From a candidate division WWE3 bacterium GW2011_GWB1_41_6 (GTDB lineage: Bacteria > Patescibacteriota > WWE3 > UBA101185 > UBA10185), in assembly GCA_000997355.1 (NCBI GenBank), contig LCBS01000010.1, positions 1 to 35,634 on the forward strand: a stretch of DNA of 35,634 nt. Reading direction: 5' to 3'. The number at the start of each line of letters is the position of its first letter. Position 1 is the stretch's first letter. Positions 19,654 through 28,282 of the stretch are shown here, piece by piece. The translations under genes and the position numbers were made by a program. The notes beneath the pieces are model-generated. The model ran no database searches, had not been told where the DNA came from, and worked only from the letters and a program-made list of their open reading frames with translations.

Positions 19654-21801
19654 TTGAAATCGAAAGATCTTAGAAAAATAAAACTATTAAAAGTATCATT
19701 TCATATTGGTTTATTTAGTGTTCTTACTCTATTCGGGTTTATTTTTCTCGCGCCTAATAAAACTTTTGCTGCGTCTACAACTATTATCGGCAGGATTTGG
19801 CAGCAATACGGGGCTGTAGATTTGTTTGATTCTGACCCCGCGGAATATTTTGGCCCCACATCAGCACCAAGCACTTGTGCGGGCGTCAAGAATGATACAC
19901 TTAGTTTTAAAGTAAATGGGAACCCTGCGACCTGGTCCTGGAAATGCGATTCTTTATCATCTTATTATGAAATAAGCGGACTGACACAAGGTACACGTGT
20001 CTTAGTGGAGCTTGTACGTCCTGATCCGAACATTCCCTGCAGTGTAATACAATACACATCACGTTATTTATCTGCGACAGGAGCTACTCTGGAAACTACT
20101 ACCGGTTTTGGCTGTTCCGTTTGGGTACCTACTCAACTTAGTCCTGGCCTTCAACTTCCTGCCCAGCATCATTTATGGTTTGTAATTCCGGGTGTTCCTC
20201 CTACAGGGACTTTTGGAGGGTGTTTTCCAAGTACAATTGCTCCAAGTACATCCAAAACGATTTTTGCGAATTTTTCTGATTCTGATTTTAATTTATATAA
20301 CACAAGTATTTACAGAAGAGATAGAACTCTGCTTGGTTCATGGCCGCCTTACGGTATAGGTAATCTGGTAAGACAAGATACATTTGCACCTACTAATGCT
20401 ATATCCATCCCCGTCTCAGTTACAGCCCCATCAACACCCGGCTACATACAGTATACATTTAACGCAAAGGATACTTTTGGTAAAGGATGTACCGGAAATC
20501 CTGACGTCTCATTATTCCCCTTGGTATATCTTGGTACCAGTTATTATGATTGTAATGCATCAGGACAGGATGTATGTACGCTCAAAGTATGTCCTACTGC
20601 TCCGACGATAGTTACCCCAACTTGTGCAGCTATGACAAAAGAATCTATCAGGGTGAATTGGTCCACCCCTACCAGCTGGGGTGTGCCTTGCGGTGTCAAC
20701 AATAATTCTTACTATCTCCAGTACAGAAGGCAAGGCACCGGTACGTGGACGACCGTTCCGGGGATTACCTCAACTACTTACCTAACACCACCTAATCTTA
20801 TATCAAATTCAATTTATGAATTTCAGGTTAGAGGATATAACGGAGAAGCATATGGTCCCTTTGGAACACGAACATGCCCCACAGGTGTTGCGGATCCGGG
20901 TTGGTTCACTTCCACTGGCGGAGATGTCTATGCAGGGAAAAGTGGAATTTCCTTAACACAGCCTACAACCATCTACAGCGGTTATTCCGCCGCTGCTTTG
21001 GCGAAGAGGGCAGTTTCAGTTAACATTCCGGAACAGATACCAGGGTACGTTATAGCCGGTAAAAACCCTGGACAGTATGGGCAAATTAATCTGGTCCGTG
21101 ACACTGCCACTCCCGCGCCGGAGAGGATTTCGGAATCCAGCCCTCCTCAGTTCATCAAGAACATGCCCTATAAAGAGGTATGGCCTTCAAGACATACGAA
21201 TTCTATAGGTAATCCTTTGTTTACCGTACCTACCAATGCAATAAACACCAACACTCTGTCAGGTTTGAATCCAAACATGGTTTATGTAACAAGTAATCTA
21301 ACAATGTTTGGTTCTCCAATTTCTTACGAAAACAGGATCGGTTTCCTTCCTGTTCCCGGTGTAGTCGTCGTATATCTTACCGGTAACCCCGGTCAATCTG
21401 TAACTATCAGGGGAACGATCCTGGCTCAAGCTGCTACACATAGAATTATTCTAGTAACAAACAGAAATGTGATCATAGATCCAGCGATTGGTACGTCAAT
21501 AACTTCCGAAACAACCAGAGCGCATATAGAAATGGCAATACTAACCTCCGGGACAATAACTTTCCCCAGTATAAGTGCCGGAACTGGTACCGACACAACA
21601 GTAATTGTTGAGGGGCCTTTAATTGCTGGAGCTAATATAGGCTTCTCCCGTTCCAGGGATTCAGTTGATAATAATGCGTCCCCTTCAGAACATATCAAAT
21701 ATAATGTAAGATATATTAATATGCTGACTGATCAGCAAAAGAACTCTACCGTTCCAAACTATACCGGACTTACGACGAATGAAATTATTTGGATGAATTA
21801 A
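19654..21801 (+). CDS. Large secreted surface protein B, paralog of the preceding gene (TTG start)
   Basis: Signal peptide ...IGLFSVLTLFGFIFLAPNKTFAAS; shared CTGNPDV..YYDC...DVCTLKVCP, FnIII-like region, ...VPNYTGLTTNEIIWMN. Confidence 0.8.
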   Translation: MKSKDLRKIKLLKVSFHIGLFSVLTLFGFIFLAPNKTFAASTTIIGRIWQQYGAVDLFDSDPAEYFGPTSAPSTCAGVKNDTLSFKVNGNPATWSWKCDSLSSYYEISGLTQGTRVLVELVRPDPNIPCSVIQYTSRYLSATGATLETTTGFGCSVWVPTQLSPGLQLPAQHHLWFVIPGVPPTGTFGGCFPSTIAPSTSKTIFANFSDSDFNLYNTSIYRRDRTLLGSWPPYGIGNLVRQDTFAPTNAISIPVSVTAPSTPGYIQYTFNAKDTFGKGCTGNPDVSLFPLVYLGTSYYDCNASGQDVCTLKVCPTAPTIVTPTCAAMTKESIRVNWSTPTSWGVPCGVNNNSYYLQYRRQGTGTWTTVPGITSTTYLTPPNLISNSIYEFQVRGYNGEAYGPFGTRTCPTGVADPGWFTSTGGDVYAGKSGISLTQPTTIYSGYSAAALAKRAVSVNIPEQIPGYVIAGKNPGQYGQINLVRDTATPAPERISESSPPQFIKNMPYKEVWPSRHTNSIGNPLFTVPTNAINTNTLSGLNPNMVYVTSNLTMFGSPISYENRIGFLPVPGVVVVYLTGNPGQSVTIRGTILAQAATHRIILVTNRNVIIDPAIGTSITSETTRAHIEMAILTSGTITFPSISAGTGTDTTVIVEGPLIAGANIGFSRSRDSVDNNASPSEHIKYNVRYINMLTDQQKNSTVPNYTGLTTNEIIWMN

Positions 21802-21805
21802 TAAA

Positions 21806-22735
21806 ATGAAAAAAAGATTTCTAAATTTGAATAGGTTTTACATACTTAAAGCAGACGGGCAGGCGCTTCTTTTTGTCATAGTTGCTATGACTGTTGCTTT
21901 AGCTGTAGGCGTCAATGTCTCGCTTAGAACTTTATCTTCCGTTTCGAGAACCGCTCAATCAGATACGTCAGAGCGTGTTTTAGCGGCTGCGGAAGGAGGG
22001 GCTGAATCATTTATAAAATTATCCGTAGGACAATTGGAAGCTATTTCAGACGCTTTTGATACCGACACTGTCGCCGACTATCTATGTGATGATGCAGGAG
22101 ATGATGTTTCATACGATCCTATTAGAAAAGAGTGTTTAATAAACTACACAGGTCTGGGTTTGGATAACGTCGACGCAAAAGCATATGTTAGGGTTGATGA
22201 GTATCCTGTAGTTACAGGCGTGAATCGTGGGTATGAGTTCAGACTGGAACAAGATACATTAACCGAGGTGGCTGTGGTGTCGAGTACGGTTCAGTTCTGC
22301 TTTTCACTTGAAGGTGCAGCCGGAGATATTATTTATATGTTTTACGGGAGCAACCAGTTGAAAGGACGTGGTGGTTTTACAACCGGATTTGTGCAGACTC
22401 AGCCAAACCAAATTGATTATTCAGTCTCCGGGTTTACATTTGTCAACTCAGCAAACTCACCTTCTGCACGTGGATACACCTATTGCAGAAATATCAACGT
22501 TCCTGCAGCCGCCAAAGCATTACGTTTACGTGCTGTTGGCGGAGATATAAAAGTAGGCGTATTCAACCCCTCCCTACCCGTTCAAGGGTATCAAGTAACT
22601 TCAACAGGTGAGCTTGTTCAAGACGGAGTAGTTCAGATTTCACGTCAGGTCAGGGTTTTCAAGTCTTACTCATATCTTCCAGGGATTTTTGACTTTGGTA
22701 TCTTTTCTAATCAGGCAGGGTGGGACTACTTATAA
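21806..22735 (+). CDS. PilX/GspK-like minor pilin-type protein
   Basis: ADGQALLFVIVAMTVALAVGVNVSLRTLSSVSR...ERVLAAAEGGAESF, typical PilX-like N-terminal helix with the AAEgG motif. Confidence 0.65.
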   Translation: MKKRFLNLNRFYILKADGQALLFVIVAMTVALAVGVNVSLRTLSSVSRTAQSDTSERVLAAAEGGAESFIKLSVGQLEAISDAFDTDTVADYLCDDAGDDVSYDPIRKECLINYTGLGLDNVDAKAYVRVDEYPVVTGVNRGYEFRLEQDTLTEVAVVSSTVQFCFSLEGAAGDIIYMFYGSNQLKGRGGFTTGFVQTQPNQIDYSVSGFTFVNSANSPSARGYTYCRNINVPAAAKALRLRAVGGDIKVGVFNPSLPVQGYQVTSTGELVQDGVVQISRQVRVFKSYSYLPGIFDFGIFSNQAGWDYL

Positions 22736-22854
22736 CATCCTTGACTTCGGAGATTGTAAATCTCATACTTATATTAGCTATGAATCGTATGCTGCCCAAT
22801 TATTTTGATAGCAAGAAAATAAGCTATACCAATATGAAAGGAGGTGTAGACAAT

Positions 22855-23400
22855 ATGACATTTAAATCTTCACAAAAAGGTTTCACCCTTATCGAACTTT
22901 TGATCGTTATTATCATCATCGGCATTTTAGCCGGGGTCTTAATAGCTGTTATCAACCCAACCGCACAGCAAAATAGAGCCAGGGATGCAGTTGTAAGATC
23001 TGCAATAAACAAAATAGCCTTGTCTACGAACAGTTATATTTCGGCTTACGGAAGAATTCCTGATGAAGTGGAATTCTTAGGAGGTATTGAAGCGACCGGA
23101 TTTGGAGCGGATTGTGCCACGGCGACAACTGCTGACTGCAGATTCGAAGTAAACAATAGCCCGCTTAGCGCTTTTTGTGCCACACTCAACTATTACGGAA
23201 CCGGAACAACCCAGTGTTATTACAGATATGCTGGAACGGACAACGCTTCTCCAGTCGCTGCTGGTGCATGGACTGCTACAACAACAGATTATAGATTAGT
23301 AGCTCGAGCTTATGGCTCGCCAAATCTTTTTATGTATAAGAGTCTTGACTCAAAGATGTACCTCTGCGGTGCCACAGGACTTAACTGTGCAGCTCTGTAG
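22855..23400 (+). CDS. Type IV prepilin (candidate abundant pilin, Cys-rich)
   Basis: SSQKGFTLIELLIVIIIIGILAGVLIAVINP; SD AAAGGAGGTGTAGACAAT-ATG; followed by a strong terminator. Start moved from 22720. Confidence 0.9.
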   Translation: MTFKSSQKGFTLIELLIVIIIIGILAGVLIAVINPTAQQNRARDAVVRSAINKIALSTNSYISAYGRIPDEVEFLGGIEATGFGADCATATTADCRFEVNNSPLSAFCATLNYYGTGTTQCYYRYAGTDNASPVAAGAWTATTTDYRLVARAYGSPNLFMYKSLDSKMYLCGATGLNCAAL

Positions 23401-23416
23401 CTTTGTTTGACAAATG

Positions 23417-23448
23417 AAAGCCCCGCTTCAGGGCGGGGCTTTTTTTTA
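23417..23448 (+). terminator. Strong intrinsic terminator downstream of the 22855 pilin
   Basis: AAAGCCCCGC-TTCAGG-GCGGGGCTTT followed by a continuous T run. Confidence 0.9.
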
Positions 23449-23454
23449 GGAAAA

Positions 23455-23883
23455 ATGCAAATGCTTAATTTGAAAAAGAGAAGTTTACTAAATAAAAATG
23501 GATTCACCTTGATAGAACTTGTGGTAGTGGTCAGTATTGTCGGATTATTGTCCGGGATCAGCATGAGAATTATCAATGCTGACAGTAAGCGTAAGCTGAC
23601 GGAGGATGCCGTCAAGCAGTCCAATATGCGTACATTGGCTGATAGTTTAGAAGCACACCGTACTTCTGAAGGAAAATACCCCAACAACACTACAGATCCA
23701 AATCCCTTTATTAAGAATTGGCCGGCAGGGGTAAATTATACACCGGTCGGATCACCCCCGATTATGGATTTTTATATGTATATTCAGAGTAGTGCAGATC
23801 CGGCTAAATATTTTAAATATTCATCAAGTTGGGGTGAGATCAAGAAATGTACTATCACCGCCGGTTTGGGTACTTGTTTATGA
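23455..23883 (+). CDS. Type IV prepilin-like protein, tandem trio member 1
   Basis: LLNKNGFTLIELVVVVSIVGLLSG; start moved from 23407 (upstream part is the terminator hairpin). Confidence 0.85.
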   Translation: MQMLNLKKRSLLNKNGFTLIELVVVVSIVGLLSGISMRIINADSKRKLTEDAVKQSNMRTLADSLEAHRTSEGKYPNNTTDPNPFIKNWPAGVNYTPVGSPPIMDFYMYIQSSADPAKYFKYSSSWGEIKKCTITAGLGTCL

Positions 23884-24320
23884 GGTCATTTAAGAAGAAC
23901 AAGTTTAAACAATACGGATTCACTATGATGGAACTTCTTATTGTGATAAGCCTGATCGGAATTTTATCGGGTGTTATGTTGAATGTGGTTAGTTCTACGA
24001 AACAAAAACAACGCGCGGAAGATGCTGTAAAAAGAACTAATATAGAAAAAATTGTTGCAGGTGTGGAAGCTTATCGTAGCGGTCAGGGATATTATCCTGC
24101 TACCGCAGCTGCTACTTCAACTTATATAAAATGGCCGGCGAGCCCGGGAACTTATACATACCGTACCAACTCCCCTACCAACACTGAGTTTTGGGTGTAT
24201 GTTCCGATGGCCTCAGTGCCAAACAAGATAATTAAATATTGCTCAAATCCTCCGGCCGGGGTTTTGCCTAAAATAAAAGATTGTTCAAGTACAGCCACAA
24301 CGACATGTACAGGTTGTTAG
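23880..24320 (+). CDS. Type IV prepilin-like protein, tandem trio member 2
   Basis: FKQYGFTMMELLIVISLIGILSG; ATGA overlap with the preceding gene. Confidence 0.85.
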   Translation: MRSFKKNKFKQYGFTMMELLIVISLIGILSGVMLNVVSSTKQKQRAEDAVKRTNIEKIVAGVEAYRSGQGYYPATAAATSTYIKWPASPGTYTYRTNSPTNTEFWVYVPMASVPNKIIKYCSNPPAGVLPKIKDCSSTATTTCTGC

Positions 24321-24324
24321 ATTT

Positions 24325-24786
24325 ATGAAGAAAAGTAATATAAACATAATACGACCGAATAACACGCTGGGATTTACTCTTGTGGAACTCGTTGTAGTTG
24401 TTTCTCTGGTTGCCGTTCTATCCACGTTTACTTTGCAGGTTATAAATTCCGGAGATAAAAAAAGGGTTTCTGAAGACGGAGTTAAGCAGTCGAATCTGCA
24501 GAAACTGGCCATCGGTATAGAAGCCTACTATGCAGGCGAATTGCCCGGGGATTATCCTTTAACAGAAGCTGTAGCAAAGAGCGTGGTTATAAACTATGTA
24601 GAAAACTGGCCGGATGGAGAGCCTGTTAACTCGTTTTATGAATACGTATACGTATCGGCCGGTAAATTTGTGGTTTATGTAATAAAATCAACGGATGCGA
24701 ACCTTATATATAAGTATAGTTCTGACTGGGGGCTAGTTAAGGAATGTTCGTATATAAACAGAGCTAACTCGGACGGTTGCCTATGA
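24325..24786 (+). CDS. Type IV prepilin-like protein, tandem trio member 3
   Basis: NNTLGFTLVELVVVVSLVAVLST; shares K(R)xxEDxVKqsN and a C-terminal Cys pair with the previous two. Confidence 0.85.
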   Translation: MKKSNINIIRPNNTLGFTLVELVVVVSLVAVLSTFTLQVINSGDKKRVSEDGVKQSNLQKLAIGIEAYYAGELPGDYPLTEAVAKSVVINYVENWPDGEPVNSFYEYVYVSAGKFVVYVIKSTDANLIYKYSSDWGLVKECSYINRANSDGCL

Positions 24787-24818
24787 GCGATAACGACCGG
24801 TAAATATTACTTGATGAC

Positions 24819-25379
24819 ATGAGAAATAAAATGACCTACAATTTAAATATGCCCAAACAAAAAACACTGTCCAAATCCCAAGGATTCACCTTAATTGAAC
24901 TTTTGATCGTCGTATTGATAATCGGTGTTTTGAGCGGTGTTGTTCTTGCCGTCTTGAACTCGTCTGGTATACAGCAAAAAGCCCGTGATTCGCAGAGAAA
25001 AAGCGATCTTAAAGTAATACAAGCAGCTCTTGAGTTGTACTATGCCGATAACAGGACGTATCTTCAGACGCCTTCACAGTGGCGGATAGCTGGCACACTA
25101 CCAACCGTATACCCGGCTTTCGCTCCTTATATTTCTAAAGTACCGAAAGATCCAAAGCCGGCAGGAACTTATAATGACCCTTGCAGTGCGGGAAACGCTG
25201 GTTACTTATATAGAAGTAATGGTACTAGTCCATATAATAAATACGTTTTAACCGCCCGTATGGAACTTAGCGATTCTGCAACGGATAGTGTTTGCAGTTC
25301 CGTACCTAATTGCAGTTCCTCAACGGTGGTAGGCTGTAACTGTGGGGCACCGTGTTATGGTGTACAAAACCCCAATTAA
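24819..25379 (+). CDS. Type IV prepilin-like (GspG-type) protein
   Basis: SKSQGFTLIELLIVVLIIGVLSGVVLAVLN...KARDSQRKSDLKVIQAALELYYADN. Confidence 0.85.
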   Translation: MRNKMTYNLNMPKQKTLSKSQGFTLIELLIVVLIIGVLSGVVLAVLNSSGIQQKARDSQRKSDLKVIQAALELYYADNRTYLQTPSQWRIAGTLPTVYPAFAPYISKVPKDPKPAGTYNDPCSAGNAGYLYRSNGTSPYNKYVLTARMELSDSATDSVCSSVPNCSSSTVVGCNCGAPCYGVQNPN

Positions 25380-25803
25380 AAATCAAACAGGCTTCACTTT
25401 TGTAAAAAAGGAAGCTGGAGGCTTCACTATAGTCGAGCTTATTATCTCCATAAGTGTCATTATGATATTGATCTCGGGTGTTTCATTGATAATCCGTCCC
25501 GGTGAACTAAAAGCCCGTGCGCGCGATAACCGCAGATTAAGCGATCTTAATACTTTCGAAAGCGGAGTGAACCAGTTCCGGCTTGAGAATGACCGCTACC
25601 CTACTCCGGAGGAGTTGTCCTTGTATATGGTAAAAGTGCCTGTTGATCCCATTAATACAGGCATGTATCAGTACTCATATTCTTTTTCCGGTACAAGCTA
25701 CGAACTTAATGCACGCTTGGAGTACTTTACAGCCTACGCGGCTGATGATGGAGGAACTGATCCTGATATTTACGAAGTTGGAAACGATTTGACAATTTTC
25801 TGA
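25357..25803 (+). CDS. Type IV prepilin-like protein (start 25342 or 25357)
   Basis: EAGGFTIVELIISISVIMILISGVSLI; C-terminus resembles the pilins at 3530 and 12345. Confidence 0.8.
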   Translation: MVYKTPIKNQTGFTFVKKEAGGFTIVELIISISVIMILISGVSLIIRPGELKARARDNRRLSDLNTFESGVNQFRLENDRYPTPEELSLYMVKVPVDPINTGMYQYSYSFSGTSYELNARLEYFTAYAADDGGTDPDIYEVGNDLTIF

Positions 25804-25817
25804 TAGAATTATTTTGT

Positions 25818-26354
25818 ATGAGAAAAGCTGCCCTATACTACGGATTTACAATGATCGAACTTTTGATCGTCGTTGCGATTATGTCCATTCTGACCGGAGC
25901 TATCCTACCGGGTTTCAATAGCTATGTTACAAACCAGAATTTACGGCAGGCACAGGAGCAAATAAAGAACGACCTGCGTTCCACACAGATCAAAGCTTTA
26001 GCAGGTTCCTTTTCAGATGATATAAATGTGAAATATTGGGGTGTACATTTCAGACCTGATAGCGGCACCTACGATTATTTTACTAGCTTAAACACGACGG
26101 ATCCTATTCTTTGCACCGATTCATATAACACAACAACATATATACTAAGATCTGTCAGCACCAAACTTCCAAGTGATTTGCGGTATACCGGATCGTCACA
26201 TCGTTGTGTGTTTTTTAACAACGATAATGGGGATATCGTTAATACAGGTGCAGTTATTGTCGGAGCATCAGGTGCAACCAGCAATTGCAGGCGGGTTGAA
26301 ATGAACGGTCCCGGTAGGATTATTATTAATTTAACGAATATGTCTTGTTCGTAA
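25818..26354 (+). CDS. GspH/FimT-like prepilin
   Basis: LYYGFTMIELLIVVAIMSILTGAILPGFNSYVTNQNLRQAQEQIKNDLRSTQ. Confidence 0.8.
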   Translation: MRKAALYYGFTMIELLIVVAIMSILTGAILPGFNSYVTNQNLRQAQEQIKNDLRSTQIKALAGSFSDDINVKYWGVHFRPDSGTYDYFTSLNTTDPILCTDSYNTTTYILRSVSTKLPSDLRYTGSSHRCVFFNNDNGDIVNTGAVIVGASGATSNCRRVEMNGPGRIIINLTNMSCS

Positions 26355-26355
26355 T

Positions 26356-26880
26356 ATGTTCTATTATAAAAAGCAAATAAAACATAAAAGCATTACTCAC
26401 GAAAAAGGTATTGGACTGATCGAAACGATTGCTGCCATGGGTGTAGCTATGATCATTGTAACATCCATAGTATCACTGAGCGTTTATACTTTAAGAGCTT
26501 CAACAACAAGCAAGCTTATGATAATGGGCTCTAAGTATGCTACAGAGGAACTAGAGCGGCTAAGGGCTAAAAGGGATACCACCAACACTTGGCTCAGTTT
26601 TTATAACTCTGTTGTTCCTGCCTGTGATACTGTTGGGGAGTATTGTTATATAAATAGTTCATTAGGCATTGCTCAGGCTGTATCAACTACGGGAGAGGTT
26701 ATAAACACCGGCGGAGGCGAGAATATGAGAAGGTACTTCTGGGTAACCAATCCGAACGGAGGTGGTTTGAGTCCCGCGCAAAACATCCTTAGATTCAACG
26801 TCCGTGTAACTTGGGTAGTTGGGGGTCAAACAAAGAATACTTATATTTATACCGACCTTTCAAACTGGAGGAATTTATGA
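26356..26880 (+). CDS. PilV/GspI-like prepilin
   Basis: HEKGIGLIETIAAMGVAMIIVTSIVSLSVYTLRAS. Confidence 0.75.
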   Translation: MFYYKKQIKHKSITHEKGIGLIETIAAMGVAMIIVTSIVSLSVYTLRASTTSKLMIMGSKYATEELERLRAKRDTTNTWLSFYNSVVPACDTVGEYCYINSSLGIAQAVSTTGEVINTGGGENMRRYFWVTNPNGGGLSPAQNILRFNVRVTWVVGGQTKNTYIYTDLSNWRNL

Positions 26881-27431
26881 TGATAAAAACATCTAAACCA
26901 GTGAACAACAAAGCCGCAGGATTCACTTTAATAGAACTTGTTGTCGTAGTTGCAATACTACTTGTAACTGTAGGTATCGCAGGAGATATTATTATTTCTT
27001 TAACAAGAACATTTGGAAAAACTCAGGTATCAAATGAAATTGAAAGCACTTCAAACTTTGTTCTGCTCAAGCTTGAAAAAGAGTTTAGGAGTGCGACCAG
27101 TGTTGTTACACCAGCGGCGGTAGGGGCCTCCGGAAATACACTACATTTTATTAATAAGAATGGAAAAAGAGTGTGTTATGTAGTGACAGCGGCCGGATTG
27201 CTGAATAGGAGTTTCGATACTGTTAATTGTGCCTCCCAAGCTCCTCTTACGGCGAACGATTCGGCAACAGGGGTTCTTGTTACCGGCACTCCTGCCTTTA
27301 CTCTCACGAGTGACAAACCTTATGTTATAAAAATAAACATGACATTCTCTTCGGCTACACCAAACCCCAGTACAACTTTTTCCGGCACAGTTACCCTTAA
27401 TAACACGTTAGTAGCACGGGGTTCCTACTAG
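26877..27431 (+). CDS. PilW/GspJ-like prepilin
   Basis: KAAGFTLIELVVVVAILLVTVGIAGDIII...LLKLEKEFRSATSVV; ATGA overlap with the preceding gene. Confidence 0.8.
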   Translation: MMIKTSKPVNNKAAGFTLIELVVVVAILLVTVGIAGDIIISLTRTFGKTQVSNEIESTSNFVLLKLEKEFRSATSVVTPAAVGASGNTLHFINKNGKRVCYVVTAAGLLNRSFDTVNCASQAPLTANDSATGVLVTGTPAFTLTSDKPYVIKINMTFSSATPNPSTTFSGTVTLNNTLVARGSY

Positions 27432-27446
27432 ATCGGGATATACTAT

Positions 27447-28259
27447 ATGAAAGCTACCAATCAAAGCGGCCAGACCCTTATAATAATTGTTTTAGTCATG
27501 CTCATTGCTTTGGCCATTGGGGTTGGTATTTCCACTACTTTCATTTCTCATATAAGGAACCTAACTAATACGGATTCGTCCAACAGGGCAGTTGCAGTTG
27601 CTGAAGCAGGTGTGGAGAAGATGCTTGTATTACCGATGGCGACTTTAGAAGGCTACATAAACTTTGGTAACTGTGGAGCTGAATGTATTGTAAATATTAT
27701 AGGTGATGATGGTGTAGAGGCTAAGGCAGAGATAAGTTTGAGTTACCTTGGACGTTCAGCTGACCCTTTTCCGGTAGATCTCTCAGTAGCTGATATCTCG
27801 GAAGTTAATCTTAAAGGCTATCCTGACAATACAAACTTTCAAGTGTGTTGGAACGAACCGCCCTCCGGTGATGTACCTTCAATAACAGGTATGTTTTTTT
27901 ACGGTACAGTAGGAAGTTACGCGGTAGATAACTATGCTTATAACTCTACCGCATCATTGAATGGGAGTAATGGGTTTGATACAGCGGCAGGTTCGGGCGG
28001 GGATTCCAGTTGTTTTACGGTTACAGGAAGAGTCAACCCGGTAATTTTCAGACTTAAAGCTGTGTACAACAGTGTTGAAGCATTTATAGTCCCCGCGGTT
28101 GGCGCAACACTACCTTCTCAGGGTATTGTGGTCACATCGCAGGGTATGGTAGATGATCAAGTTAAAAAAGTAGTGGCGATAAAATCCGACCCTCATCTTC
28201 CCGGTGAATTTGATTATGTGTTGTACTCAAAGTCAGCAACTGACCCATTGTCCAATTAG
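27447..28259 (+). CDS. PilX/GspK-like minor pilin-type protein
   Basis: QSGQTLIIIVLVMLIALAIGVGISTTFISHIRNLTNTDSSNRAVAVAEAGVEKML. Confidence 0.65.
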   Translation: MKATNQSGQTLIIIVLVMLIALAIGVGISTTFISHIRNLTNTDSSNRAVAVAEAGVEKMLVLPMATLEGYINFGNCGAECIVNIIGDDGVEAKAEISLSYLGRSADPFPVDLSVADISEVNLKGYPDNTNFQVCWNEPPSGDVPSITGMFFYGTVGSYAVDNYAYNSTASLNGSNGFDTAAGSGGDSSCFTVTGRVNPVIFRLKAVYNSVEAFIVPAVGATLPSQGIVVTSQGMVDDQVKKVVAIKSDPHLPGEFDYVLYSKSATDPLSN

Positions 28260-28282
28260 GTTCAAATATGTAAAATATAAGC

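Noticed and set aside
22720-22854. N-terminal extension of the 22720 pilin ORF
   Set aside because: A perfect SD (AAAGGAGGTG) precedes ATG 22855, giving a normal short leader.
23407-23454. N-terminal extension of the 23407 pilin ORF (MTNESPASGRGFFLGK)
   Set aside because: It is the translated intrinsic terminator (AAAGCCCCGC...GCGGGGCTTTTTTT); a normal short prepilin leader starts at 23455.
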